This document shows positions 24,620 to 33,452 of a stretch of 64,000 bases of DNA, piece by piece. The stretch covers positions 1 to 64,000 of the forward strand of contig JAIBAN010000008.1 in the NCBI GenBank assembly GCA_019695185.1, in the 5' to 3' direction. Within the stretch, counting starts at the first letter, position 1, and each line of letters opens with the position of its first letter. Under the pieces are notes generated by a model. The model was not told the origin of the DNA, ran no database searches, and worked only from the letters and a program-made list of their open reading frames with translations. Origin of the DNA: Blastocatellia bacterium. Lineage in GTDB: Bacteria; Acidobacteriota; Blastocatellia; Chloracidobacteriales; Chloracidobacteriaceae. Made by a program: the position numbers and the translations under genes.

Positions 24620-25189
24620 CTATTTTTTCGGGACAAAATTCAGTGCCGCCGAGTTCATGCAATAACGGAGGCCGGTTGGTTTAGGGCCGTCTTCAAAGAC
24701 ATGGCCCAGGTGGGCTCCGCAGCGGCTGCAGACGACTTCGGTACGCACCATTCCCAACGTTTTGTCCACCACTTCGGTCACATTGGCTTTGGCGATTGGT
24801 TGATAAAAACTGGGCCAACCGCTGCCTGACTCATATTTGGTGGCTGAGTTGTACAGTTGCAGGTTGCAATTGGAGCAGGTGTAAATCCCGTTTTCGTGGT
24901 TATCCCAGTATTTCCCCGTAAAGGCCCGTTCAGTCCCTTTTTCGCGGGTCACATGGAATTGTTCAGGGGTCAGTACCTTTTTCCACTCGGCATCGGGTTT
25001 GACAATTTTTTTGCCGTCAAAGACCGCATCACCAAGAGGTGCATTTGAATCGTGTTCGGACATGGTTTTTTCCTTTTTTCCCTGGCCGTCATCGGGCCGC
25101 ACTGTTGCCGTGGACGGGTTTGAGCAGGCCGTGATGGCTGCAAAACCAATCAAGCAGGCCAAGGCGAACAAAAGAAGTTTGGAAGTCAT
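24620..25189 (-). CDS. msrB: Peptide-methionine (R)-S-oxide reductase, lipoprotein
   Basis: 189 residues, ATG at 25189 with AGGAG 9 bases upstream. The signal peptide ends in a lipobox (FAAITAC, Cys22), so it is predicted to be lipid-anchored outside the cytoplasm. The MsrB domain spans about 55-189. It has both zinc CxxC pairs (CSNC, CSRC), the substrate segment [12 protein letters not shown], and GHVFEDGP. The catalytic Cys is Cys177 ([11 protein letters not shown]). It repairs methionine-R-sulfoxide in envelope proteins using a thiol donor. It lies between the VWA and DUF5682 genes but is not a usual member of that cluster. Confidence 0.95.
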   Translation of the reverse strand: MTSKLLLFALACLIGFAAITACSNPSTATVRPDDGQGKKEKTMSEHDSNAPLGDAVFDGKKIVKPDAEWKKVLTPEQFHVTREKGTERAFTGKYWDNHENGIYTCSNCNLQLYNSATKYESGSGWPSFYQPIAKANVTEVVDKTLGMVRTEVVCSRCGAHLGHVFEDGPKPTGLRYCMNSAALNFVPKK

Positions 25190-25234
25190 GGTTAAAAACT
25201 CCTGGGGCGTTTATGTTTCAGATTGTATGGAAGT

Positions 25235-25295
25235 GACGCCTTCAGGCGTGTGGTTTTGAAAACCACTTTAGAAATATCACGCCTGAAGGTGTAAC
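25235..25295. repeat. TTCAGG palindromic repeat with nested hairpin
   Basis: CCTTCAGGCGTG (25239-25250) is the inverse of CACGCCTGAAGG (25279-25290). Between them TGGTTTTGAAAACCA (25251-25265) forms its own hairpin. The ACGCCTTCAGGCGT core resembles the elements at 27686-27839. It lies upstream of the msrB start and downstream of the DUF5682 stop. Confidence 0.75.
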
Positions 25296-25353
25296 ACCAA
25301 CCATTCCCACAGGCTGAAATCTGCTGGAGGGGGCAAAAATTCCAATCAGTGCT

Positions 25354-27660
25354 TCAGACCGGTTGGATTTCCAGACCCAGAAGCTGTCGGAGCAACGGGA
25401 GCATTTCAGCCGCCCGCTCTGGATCAAAGCTCTGGTGTTGTTCCCTGCCGCTCCCAGACCCGCCGAGGGGAACGGCCTGACTCTGGCCCCGTTTGACCAG
25501 TTCACCCATATTGCGTCGTTCCGGTGCCGGGAATTTTGAGAACGTGCGTACCACCAGCGGCAGCACGCTGATGAACTGTTCCTCGGAAAGCCCGCACACC
25601 CATCGGTCAAGCACCTCCCACAAGGTCAAATCATGCAGCAGGAGCAGACCGCTCCCTTGCAGAAACCCTTCGACCCAGGCCGCACAACTGGCCGGAGGGT
25701 TGGCCGGGGCCAAAGCCAGCCCCATTCGGCGGGAAACGTCGGTTGGTTCCAGCGCTTTGCCGTCCAGCAAGAAACGGATGGCTCGTCCGGAAATCAGTCC
25801 GTGCCCGGTGCTTTGTTCGGCCAGTTGGAGCAGCACGGCATTCCATTCGACAGTTTTTTCCTCCAGGTTGAGCAAACCCACCGCCTGATGCACTTTGGTC
25901 AGCCGGGCTGCCATTTCACCAGCAGCGGCATTGTCAAGCGAGGCACAGGCCAGGGGCAGACTGATACAAATCCGGGTCAGGATTGTATCCACCATCTGGC
26001 CCACCGCACGGAGGTCGGTCTGGCGCACATTGCCATAGCGCAGCACCTTGGCCAGCGGCGGCAACGCTTCCATCAAGTGGACGGTGTCACCGGTCAGGGC
26101 AGCTTCATCCTGAATGCGGCCCAGAACGAAAGCCACCGCAGTTGGTAAATCAGCCAACAGCAACCGGTCGAGCAGCTCGGTCAGTTCAGCCAGCAGTTTT
26201 GTCTGGCGGGCGGTCTGCTGCACAAAATTCCCGGCAGCTTCCACCAGGGTATTGCCCCAGGCAGCCATTTCAATCACCCGGACAGCAAACTCCGGCTTCC
26301 AGTTCATGCGCCAATGTTCGTGAAAGGTGCCGGTTTGGTTTCCGGTTTGACTGACGGAACCCCAATTGATGCCAAGCAGATTCAGCCGGTGGAGCAAACA
26401 GCTTCGACCCAGGTCAAGAGGCTTCCGAAGGTCGAGCTGGAGTAAATCCTTCACCCCGGCAGGGGTCAGTTTGAGCCGTTTTTGTTCACTGGTCAGATTT
26501 TGCTGAAGGGGTACCAGCGGTGTCTCAGAAGGGACTTCACCCAGTTTTTCACCGATAATCAGCCGTTTTGAAATCAGTTTGAGTGGTGTGGGATTGCCGA
26601 AACAAAAAATGGTTTGGGTGGCTTCGGTCATTTCCTCCAGGCCGGGAAGAGGGCGGTGGCGTAGGGCGGCCAGGGCTTCGGCCAGCCGCACGGCTTCAAT
26701 CACGCTGGCGGTTGAGGCATCCAGGTCTGCCTCGCGCAGCAGTTTGGCCACCTTGGTCATCCAGCGGATGGTGACTGTGCGGGACCGGTTTTCCAGGCTG
26801 GACCTGGTGCGGCCTGTTTTCCACAAATGCCCGTACCAGCCGGGCGATTCAATGCCTGCTCCATAGCCGCTGCTGAGGCTCAACCGGTCCAGCGTCCAGG
26901 GAATCCAGGTGGAGGAAACTTTGACTTTGGGCAGTTTTTTGAGCATTTCAGCATCTTCTTTGCACCTGACCGGGCCGGGCAGGACCGGGGCGTGCCAGGC
27001 TCCGCAGACAACTGCTATCCGGGAAAATCCTTCGCTACGCGCAGTCCGGATGGTTTGCCGCATGTGAGCTTCGCGCAGTCCATCAATCTGCCCTCGTTGG
27101 AGGGTGAAATGTGCTCCAGCTTCTGAATCCCGGAGCGCCCGCATGGCTTCGCCAATTCCGGTAAAAATGCCGCTGCTTTCACGCCGGTGTTCAACAATGT
27201 ATTCCCACCATCGTTCGCCATCGTTGAAACCAGCGGCTGCGGCCAAAAGGTCAAGTGGGTCGTTGACGGGTGATGGTTCGGGCGGGTCATCAGGAGGAGA
27301 GTTTTCCCCAGCTTCGTAAGGGTACATGGCCAAACGATGGGTTTGCGGTAAATCCATAAACCGGACCGGAATCCCCCGTTTCAATCCGAAACGGATGGCC
27401 TGCCATTCCGGAGAGAATTCCGCGAACGGGTAATAAACAGCCTGTTGCGGATTGGCGGTGACATAAACCAGGAGGGCAACCGGCGGTTTCATTTCGGCTT
27501 TGCCAGCCAGGTGCAGCACATCGCTGGCATCCGGCGGCCCTTCGAGCAAAAGGCAATCTGGCGGGTCAGCCTCCAGTGCCTGAAGGAGACTGCGGGCGGA
27601 ACCCGGTCCATGATGACGGATTCCATAGACATTGCATGATGAGTCGCTATGTTCGGTCAT
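25354..27660 (-). CDS. DUF5682-family protein
   Basis: 768 residues from ATG 27660 (a TTG three codons upstream is possible). The N-terminal signature YGIRHHGPGSARSLLQAL followed by CLLLEGPPDAS marks the family. The N-terminal region also has VCGAWHAPVL, as seen in haem-binding/ChaN-TraB-like folds; this is only a resemblance. The rest is helical. DUF5682 genes regularly sit with a MoxR ATPase and a VWA protein. Here the MoxR gene lies just upstream on the same strand and the VWA gene is on the other strand. Biochemical function is unknown. Confidence 0.85.
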   Translation of the reverse strand: MTEHSDSSCNVYGIRHHGPGSARSLLQALEADPPDCLLLEGPPDASDVLHLAGKAEMKPPVALLVYVTANPQQAVYYPFAEFSPEWQAIRFGLKRGIPVRFMDLPQTHRLAMYPYEAGENSPPDDPPEPSPVNDPLDLLAAAAGFNDGERWWEYIVEHRRESSGIFTGIGEAMRALRDSEAGAHFTLQRGQIDGLREAHMRQTIRTARSEGFSRIAVVCGAWHAPVLPGPVRCKEDAEMLKKLPKVKVSSTWIPWTLDRLSLSSGYGAGIESPGWYGHLWKTGRTRSSLENRSRTVTIRWMTKVAKLLREADLDASTASVIEAVRLAEALAALRHRPLPGLEEMTEATQTIFCFGNPTPLKLISKRLIIGEKLGEVPSETPLVPLQQNLTSEQKRLKLTPAGVKDLLQLDLRKPLDLGRSCLLHRLNLLGINWGSVSQTGNQTGTFHEHWRMNWKPEFAVRVIEMAAWGNTLVEAAGNFVQQTARQTKLLAELTELLDRLLLADLPTAVAFVLGRIQDEAALTGDTVHLMEALPPLAKVLRYGNVRQTDLRAVGQMVDTILTRICISLPLACASLDNAAAGEMAARLTKVHQAVGLLNLEEKTVEWNAVLLQLAEQSTGHGLISGRAIRFLLDGKALEPTDVSRRMGLALAPANPPASCAAWVEGFLQGSGLLLLHDLTLWEVLDRWVCGLSEEQFISVLPLVVRTFSKFPAPERRNMGELVKRGQSQAVPLGGSGSGREQHQSFDPERAAEMLPLLRQLLGLEIQPV

Positions 27661-27685
27661 ACCCTGCAAAAGTTCTGAGTGCCGA

Positions 27686-27839
27686 AGTTTGGAGTACCGC
27701 CTTCAGGCGGCAGTGTTGAGTTCCGCGTTTACGCGGCTGTATTTTTTTGAAATTCCAAATGGCCAACCTGAAGGTTGTCCAACTACAGCCGCCTGAAGGC
27801 GGAACTCCAAACTGCCGCGTAAACGCGGAACTCAACACT
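27686..27839. repeat. Modular palindromic repeat, four 26-bp units
   Basis: Two 26-bp unit types, A and B, each contain a palindrome: A has CCGCCTTCAGGCGG and B has CCGCGTTTACGCGG. They lie as A (27686-27711), B (27712-27737), then inverted A (27788-27813), inverted B (27814-27839). Units share an AGTNTNGAGT lead. A fifth, weaker palindrome (CAACCTGAAGGTTG, 27764-27777) lies in the centre. The block fills the gap between the MoxR stop and the DUF5682 start. Confidence 0.9.
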
Positions 27840-27842
27840 GTT

Positions 27843-28922
27843 TTAGCTGACTTCCCGGCAGGCCCGGTACAAATCTTTCCAGCCGTCCCGTTCCTTGACC
27901 ACAGTTTCCAGATATTCACGCCAGACTACCCGGTCCTGCACCGGGTCTTTCACCACTGCACCGACAATTCCGGCAGCCAGGTCGGCAGCCTGTAACCGGG
28001 CATCGCCAAAATGGGCAGCCAGAGCCAGCCCGCTGTTGACCACAGAAATGGCTTCGGCGGTGCTCAGGGTGGCACTCGGAGACTTGAGTTTGGTTTTCCC
28101 GTCGAGGGAAACGCCACCCCGCAATTCCCGGAAAATCGTGACCACCCGGCGGATTTCCTCCAGAGCCGGAGGTTCTGCCGGAAGTTCAAGTGCCCGTCCC
28201 AGGCTGGCCACCCGTTGCTGCACGATGGTGACTTCCTCGTCCACCGATTCGGGAAGGGGCAACACGACCGTGTTAAACCGCCGTTTGAGGGCACTGGAAA
28301 GTTCATTGACGCCCCGGTCCCGGTCATTGGCCGTGGCAATCACATTGAAGCCTTTGGTGGCCTGGATTTCGGAATTCAGTTCGGGGACCGGCAAGGTTTT
28401 TTCTGAAAGAATGGTAATCAACGTATCCTGGACATCGCTGGGCACGCGGGTCAGTTCTTCCAGCCGAACCACTTTGCCAAACTCCATTCCACGCATGATT
28501 GGACTGGGAACCAGGGCTTCCCGCGAAGGCCCTTCCGCCAGCAAGCGGGCATAGTTCCAACCGTACCGGATGGACTCTTCGCCGGTGCCAGCCGTACCCT
28601 GGATAAGCAGGGCGGAGTCGCCCGAAATGGCTGCTGCCAGATGTTCCGAAACCCAGGATTTGGCGGTACCGGGAACTCCAATCAGCAAAAGCGCCCGGTC
28701 GGTGGTCAACGTGGCAATGGCAATTTCAATCAGCCGCCGCCGGCCGATGTATTTGGGTGAAACCTCAAAGCCGTTTTCCAGCTTGCCTCCCAGCACATAA
28801 GTGGCCACAGCCCAAGGTGAAAGCTTCCAATTGGGGGGGCGTTGATGGGTATCGTTTTTTCCGATTTCCGCTAATTCGGTGGCAAATTGAGTCTCTGCAT
28901 GTTCGCGTTGGATGATGGACAT
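27843..28922 (-). CDS. MoxR-family AAA+ ATPase
   Basis: 359 residues from ATG 28922, AAGGAG 6 bases upstream (14 codons shorter than the longest frame). The AAA+ core has Walker A GVPGTAKS near 90, a Walker B-type VVRLEELTRVP near 162, the segment ETLPVPEL-type loop (SEKTLPVPELNSEI), sensor ATANDRDRGVNEL and an arginine finger region (ALKRRFNTVVLPLP). MoxR proteins remodel or help to metallate partner complexes together with VWA proteins. It heads the minus-strand cluster with DUF5682; a repeat block separates the two. Confidence 0.9.
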   Translation of the reverse strand: MSIIQREHAETQFATELAEIGKNDTHQRPPNWKLSPWAVATYVLGGKLENGFEVSPKYIGRRRLIEIAIATLTTDRALLLIGVPGTAKSWVSEHLAAAISGDSALLIQGTAGTGEESIRYGWNYARLLAEGPSREALVPSPIMRGMEFGKVVRLEELTRVPSDVQDTLITILSEKTLPVPELNSEIQATKGFNVIATANDRDRGVNELSSALKRRFNTVVLPLPESVDEEVTIVQQRVASLGRALELPAEPPALEEIRRVVTIFRELRGGVSLDGKTKLKSPSATLSTAEAISVVNSGLALAAHFGDARLQAADLAAGIVGAVVKDPVQDRVVWREYLETVVKERDGWKDLYRACREVS

Positions 28923-29006
28923 GAAAGCTCCTTGGGCAGTGCCGTCCTTTGAATATGGTGGCATTTCCCGATTTCAAAAAATCAGATTCATGCGAATACA
29001 ACCGAT

Positions 29007-29966
29007 TTATTTCGGTGGTGCCTGCTCAAGTTCGCGTTTGGCCAGCAAGCCTGCGCCAATCATCCCGGCATCATTGCCAAGGGTTCCAGTCACAATGGAG
29101 CACCGGACCAACAACGGGGCAAAGGCATTCCGGGCGACTTCTTCGCGGATGGACGCCAGCAGGAAATCACCGGCACCCATGACCGGCCCGCCCAAGACCA
29201 CTTTTTCAACATTGAGGAGGTTGATGATGTTGGAAATCGCAATACCCAGGGAACGGGCGGTATCTTCGAGCACGGTGCGGGCCAGTTCATCGCCAAACTT
29301 GGCGGCATCCACCACATCTTCACAGGTCAGTTTGATACGCATTTTGGAAACCAGGGTGGAATGGGTAAAGCGCGGGTCCAAAAACAATAACTCTCTGGTG
29401 CGGCGGACGATATTGGGGCCGGAAACCACGGTTTCCAGACAGCCGGAAGCGCCGCAACTGCATTCAATTGGTTCATTCCCGATTTTGGTATGGCCAAATT
29501 CACCGGCAAATCCACGGGCTCCCCGCTGTAATTCACCCTTCAGGATTAAACCACAACCAATGCCCCGACCCAGGGTAATCAAAACCGCATCCGTCGCACC
29601 CTGAGCTGCCCCGCATTGCCATTCGGCAAACGCCGCCAGATTGGCATCGTTGTCAAAAATCACCGGAATCCCCAGGGCCCGTTCGCATTCGCCATGGAGG
29701 TCAATGGCGGAAATATTCAGGAAATTCGTCAACACTTCAATTTGCTGAGTGTGATGGTCCACCAGTCCGGGCAACCCAATACCTGCCGCGCCAACCGGCG
29801 CTGACGCTTTTTCGATAGCCTCCCGAAAAGCTGCAATCAGTCCGTTGACAAATGCCCTGCCACTGCGAATATCGGTGGGGACACGGCTTTGCTGATGCAG
29901 CCTGCCGGTTTCATCCACCAGGGCAAAGCGGGTTGTTCGTCCGATGTCAGCGCCGAGAAACAACAT
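29007..29966 (-). CDS. ROK-family sugar kinase, glucokinase-like
   Basis: 319 residues. The N-terminal phosphate loop is FLGADIGRTTRFALVDETG. The ROK signature is present: FDNDANLAAFAEW, then GRGIGCGLIL and the zinc motif GHTKIGNEPIECSCGASGCLE. It probably phosphorylates glucose or N-acetyl sugars in the cytoplasm; substrate unproven. The ATG at 29966 has no ribosome site. The six-copy nonamer repeat begins 25 bases upstream of it, as at two other starts in the window. Confidence 0.9.
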   Translation of the reverse strand: MLFLGADIGRTTRFALVDETGRLHQQSRVPTDIRSGRAFVNGLIAAFREAIEKASAPVGAAGIGLPGLVDHHTQQIEVLTNFLNISAIDLHGECERALGIPVIFDNDANLAAFAEWQCGAAQGATDAVLITLGRGIGCGLILKGELQRGARGFAGEFGHTKIGNEPIECSCGASGCLETVVSGPNIVRRTRELLFLDPRFTHSTLVSKMRIKLTCEDVVDAAKFGDELARTVLEDTARSLGIAISNIINLLNVEKVVLGGPVMGAGDFLLASIREEVARNAFAPLLVRCSIVTGTLGNDAGMIGAGLLAKRELEQAPPK

Positions 29967-29990
29967 AGTTCGGGAAGTCCTGGGAGTCTG

Positions 29991-30044
29991 GAGTCTTGAG
30001 AGTCTTGAGAGTCTTGAGAGTCTTGAGAGTCTTGAGAGTCTTGA
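29991..30044. repeat. Nonanucleotide tandem repeat GAGTCTTGA x6
   Basis: Six perfect copies of GAGTCTTGA, with degenerate copies on both sides (GGAGTCTGGA before 29991, AAAGTCTTGG at 30045-30053). Degenerate inverted versions (AAGACTCTCC, AGACCCTCC, AGACTCCTC) occur at about 30139-30165. The whole block lies between the ROK kinase start and the end of the kinase gene at 30173. Confidence 0.92.
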
Positions 30045-30172
30045 AAGTCTTGGGAGGCCTGTGAGTCAAAGACAGTGACTCGTGACAGGCAAACCGTGAC
30101 TGATTTTTTTCCTGCCCCTGGTGATTTGGATTTGACCCCAAGACTCTCCAGACCCTCCAGACTCCTCAGACA

Positions 30173-32251
30173 CTATTTCAAATTGGTTGACGTGTGAATC
30201 GCCGTCATCGTTGAAGTTCCAAACGGTTTGCGGCGAATACGGTTAATGGCCCACAAAGCTTTGGCCTGAATGCCTTCGTCGGAATCGTCACGGAGCCGGG
30301 TTTCGAGGGCGCTGACGGCCTGTGGGTCAGCCAGATTACCCAGGGCCTGGACCGCCGCGAACCGGACGTTGGCATCTTTGTGTTGCAGGGCGTCAATTAA
30401 ATCCGGGCAGGCCCGCAAGTCACGGATTTTTCCCAGTGCCAGAGCCGCTTCACTGGCAACGAAGCCATCTTCGCAGGTCAGGGCATCAAGTAAAACCGGA
30501 ACAAACTCGGTACTTCCAATGATACCGGCAGCACGGACCCCAAAACGGGCGGTCTGGAACTGCCGCTTCCCAAGGGATTCATCCAGGGCCGCCAAAACGG
30601 CGGTAGTGGCGTTTTTTCCGTGGTACCCCAACACTTCCGCCGCCGCTGATTTGACTTCCAGAATCGGGTCTTTCAGTGCATCGGCCAACTCGTTCAGAGC
30701 AGTCAGGTCGTTTGAGGTTTTCAAGGCCAGGATGGCGTCAATGCGAACGTCGGGACTTTCGTCCTTGAGCAAATCAAGGGCGGCATTTCCTTCTTTCTTG
30801 CCTTTGAAATGCTCCAGCAAACCTTTGCACAAGGCGTCCTGTAGGCGGAGGGAGTCGGACTCCTCGGCATCAATTTTTCCAGCCCAGAGAATGCTGCCAC
30901 TGCTGATGTCAATCATTTGGACCACCGCCCGCAAACGGGTTTCAGTTCCCAGCAGACTCCCCAGCAAAATCGCATCCACGCCCAAATCACGACCGATTTC
31001 AGTGGCGTTCCGGGGGTCATCAAAATATTGGAGGACGGCACTGGAGGGACGGATGGTCAACGCCTTGAACTTGGTCATTTCGGCAATCAGGGCTTCCAGG
31101 AAGGAAACCCGCCACGCATCGTCCATCTGGCTGGCCAGATTCCGAAAAGGCAGGACGGCCAGGGTTTTGTGCTGGCCCGGAATCAAGGGAAAATCATCGT
31201 GCAGTGAAAAATCAGGAGTCCGTTCCCCTGGTTTTCCCCGGCGCTGGGCCTGCGTCTGGCTGAGGTCGGTCAGTCCCCCCGCATCGAGCCCTGAAATCGA
31301 GCTGGAGCCGGATTTTTTTTTGCGGAGAAAAGAAGGAATAAACTGGTTGAACCAATTGCGCGGAGCCCGTTTGACTTCGGCATACGGCTGGTGAATCCCG
31401 TCGGGTACCGTCATCTGGACGCTGCCTGAAGAAACCTCTTTCAAGTCAGCCAGCAGTTCGTGCATGTTCTGATAGCGCTGGGCCGGGTCTTTGGCCAGAG
31501 CCTTGGTCAAAATCTCCTGAATTCCCGGCAGGAGGTTCGGATTCAGTTCAGCAACCGCCTTGGGCTCAAGATTGCAGACGGCGTACATGATGTCCACGTT
31601 GTTGTCCCCGGCAAAGGCTTTCCTTCCGGTCACCATTTCATAGAGAACGGTACCAAAAGAAAAAATATCCGCCCGCCGGTCAATCCGTTCGCTCCGGGCC
31701 TGTTCGGGCGACATATAGGACGGTGTACCCAGGGTTTTGCCGTGCTCGGTTAAGTCGGCATGCAGGTGCGCCGTGGACTCATCCACACTTTTGGCCAAAC
31801 CAAAATCAAGCACCTTCACCTGCCCGCGCGGCGTCAGCATAATGTTTTGTGGCTTGATGTCGCGGTGGATGATGCCCCGGTCATGCGCCATGGCCAACGC
31901 ATCGGCAAATTGGAGGGAAATCGAAAGAATGGTTGAATTGGCCAAAGGCCGTTTGTTGATGGCCTGTTTCAGGGTCTGGCCTTCCACAAACTGCATGGCA
32001 ATGTAATAGAACCCTTCGCTTTCCTGAATTTCGTAAATGGTACAGATATTCGGATGGTCAAGGGCCGAAGCCAGCCGGGCTTCGCGCAGAAAACGGCTGC
32101 GGGCTTTTTCATGTCCAAGCAATTCCCGTGAAAGCAGTTTGAGGACCACCACCCGGTTTAATTGTGTATCCAGGGCCTTGTACACCGCACCCATGCCACC
32201 CTTGCCGATTGCTTCCTGGATTCGATATTGCCGAATGGTTTTTCCGACCAT
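30173..32251 (-). CDS. Serine/threonine protein kinase with TolB-like region and HEAT repeats
   Basis: 692 residues from ATG 32251. The kinase domain is about 8-270: IGKGGMGAVYKALD, HRDIKPQNIMLT, LDFGLAKSVDE, GTPSYMSPEQARSER. A linker with Pro/Lys follows. About 360-490 is a TolB-like or FlgO-like fold (LAVLPFRNLASQMDDAW, then DAILLGSLLGTETRL). About 510-690 holds five or six HEAT/PBS-lyase repeats (ALGKIRDLRACPDLIDALQ, AVQALGNLADPQAVSALE). No membrane helix is visible, so it is probably cytosolic. There is no Shine-Dalgarno; the GTTTTGA heptamer block abuts the start. It could integrate a protein-binding cue through the HEAT array. Confidence 0.9.
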   Translation of the reverse strand: MVGKTIRQYRIQEAIGKGGMGAVYKALDTQLNRVVVLKLLSRELLGHEKARSRFLREARLASALDHPNICTIYEIQESEGFYYIAMQFVEGQTLKQAINKRPLANSTILSISLQFADALAMAHDRGIIHRDIKPQNIMLTPRGQVKVLDFGLAKSVDESTAHLHADLTEHGKTLGTPSYMSPEQARSERIDRRADIFSFGTVLYEMVTGRKAFAGDNNVDIMYAVCNLEPKAVAELNPNLLPGIQEILTKALAKDPAQRYQNMHELLADLKEVSSGSVQMTVPDGIHQPYAEVKRAPRNWFNQFIPSFLRKKKSGSSSISGLDAGGLTDLSQTQAQRRGKPGERTPDFSLHDDFPLIPGQHKTLAVLPFRNLASQMDDAWRVSFLEALIAEMTKFKALTIRPSSAVLQYFDDPRNATEIGRDLGVDAILLGSLLGTETRLRAVVQMIDISSGSILWAGKIDAEESDSLRLQDALCKGLLEHFKGKKEGNAALDLLKDESPDVRIDAILALKTSNDLTALNELADALKDPILEVKSAAAEVLGYHGKNATTAVLAALDESLGKRQFQTARFGVRAAGIIGSTEFVPVLLDALTCEDGFVASEAALALGKIRDLRACPDLIDALQHKDANVRFAAVQALGNLADPQAVSALETRLRDDSDEGIQAKALWAINRIRRKPFGTSTMTAIHTSTNLK

Positions 32252-32253
32252 AC

Positions 32254-32281
32254 GTTTTGAGTTTTGAGTTTTGAGTTTTGA
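32254..32281. repeat. Heptanucleotide tandem repeat GTTTTGA x4
   Basis: Four perfect copies of GTTTTGA begin 3 bases upstream of the minus-strand kinase start. An inverted set (TCAAAAC-CCAAAAC-TCAAAAC, 32319-32339) lies 38 bases away, next to the stop of the aldo/keto reductase gene. The two sets can pair in RNA and could double as a terminator. Confidence 0.9.
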
Positions 32282-32341
32282 GTTGATTGAGGTGGGAATT
32301 GTTTGGGAAGAATTCCACTCAAAACCCAAAACTCAAAACCG

Positions 32342-33361
32342 CTAAGGGTTTTGGTGCTCAATCATCCATTGGGGATAGAGTTTGGGTGGCGCAGTGGTGG
32401 CCGCCAGCCGGGATAGTTCGGTTGGGGTTAATTGTATTCCGACAGCCTGCAAATTGTCATTCAATTGCGAAAGTTTATTGGCACCAATGATGATTGAGGA
32501 AACGCCGGGTTGAGCCAGGACCCAGGCCAAAGCGATTTGGGCAACCGAGGTGTTGTGTTCCGTGGCAAGTTCCTGAAGGACCTCAACCGCATCGTAGCCC
32601 CGCTCTTCATCAATGGGCGGGAAGGAACCGGTGCGCCGCCGGCCTTCGGTAGCTTCCTGGTTCCGGCGGTATTTTCCGGTCAGAAACCCGCCCGACAGGG
32701 GCGACCAGGGCATGACACCCAAACCTTCTTCCCGACAAAGCGGGAGCAACTCGTGTTCGATGTCCCGTGCGACCAGAGAATAATAAGCCTGGAGTGAGAC
32801 AAAGCGTTCCCAGCCTCGTTCCCCAGCCAGGACCAGCCCTTTGGCCAGTTGCCGGGCAGCCCAGTTGGAACAGCCCAGATACCGGACTTTGCCCTGCCGA
32901 ACCAAGTCATCCAACGCCCGCAGGCTCTCTTCCAACGGGGTGGTCGCATCCCAGCCGTGAACCTGATAGAGATCAATATAATCGGTTCCCAGCCGCCGCA
33001 AACTGGCTTCACAGCTTTCCACAATATGTTTTCGGGACAAGCCGGTATTATTGACATCCCCGGTCCCGGCGGCTGCCGGGTCACTCATGGCCCCCCGGAC
33101 TTTGGTGGCAACGACAAACTTGTCGCGGGTGCTGCCGGTGGCCTGCAGGGCCTTGCCCAAAACAGTTTCCGACTCGCCAAAGGAATAAATGTCAGCCGTG
33201 TCAAAAAAATTGATGCCGGCTTCGACTGCCGTGTGAATCATCTCATTGGCATCGGTTTGGTTGACAACTGCGATTCCATAGAAATTGGAGCCAAGAGTCA
33301 TGGCTCCAAAACAAAGCTCCGAAACTTTTAGCCCGCATCTGCCGAGCGTTCGATATTTCAT
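32342..33361 (-). CDS. Aldo/keto reductase
   Basis: 339 residues, start ATG 33361 with TGGAG 7 bases upstream. The AKR TIM-barrel fold is shown by MKYRTLGRCGLKVSELCFGA, EAGINFFDTADIYSFGESE (catalytic Asp and Tyr), DYIDLYQVHGWD (catalytic His) and the NADP-binding end (AWVLAQPGVSSIIIGAN). It probably reduces aldehydes or ketones with NADPH in the cytoplasm; natural substrate unknown. The NsrR-like gene lies upstream on the same strand. Confidence 0.93.
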   Translation of the reverse strand: MKYRTLGRCGLKVSELCFGAMTLGSNFYGIAVVNQTDANEMIHTAVEAGINFFDTADIYSFGESETVLGKALQATGSTRDKFVVATKVRGAMSDPAAAGTGDVNNTGLSRKHIVESCEASLRRLGTDYIDLYQVHGWDATTPLEESLRALDDLVRQGKVRYLGCSNWAARQLAKGLVLAGERGWERFVSLQAYYSLVARDIEHELLPLCREEGLGVMPWSPLSGGFLTGKYRRNQEATEGRRRTGSFPPIDEERGYDAVEVLQELATEHNTSVAQIALAWVLAQPGVSSIIIGANKLSQLNDNLQAVGIQLTPTELSRLAATTAPPKLYPQWMIEHQNP

Positions 33362-33452
33362 GCAAAACTCCAGACCTTGGATGAAGTCGTGACAGTGACG
33401 GATTGATCATGCACCGGGGGGCCTGCATCTAACACAATCATTCCCTGTAAAA

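Noticed and set aside
29991-30044. CRISPR array candidate from repeated nonamers
   Set aside because: Units are contiguous with no spacers and are only nine bases; no cas genes are present.
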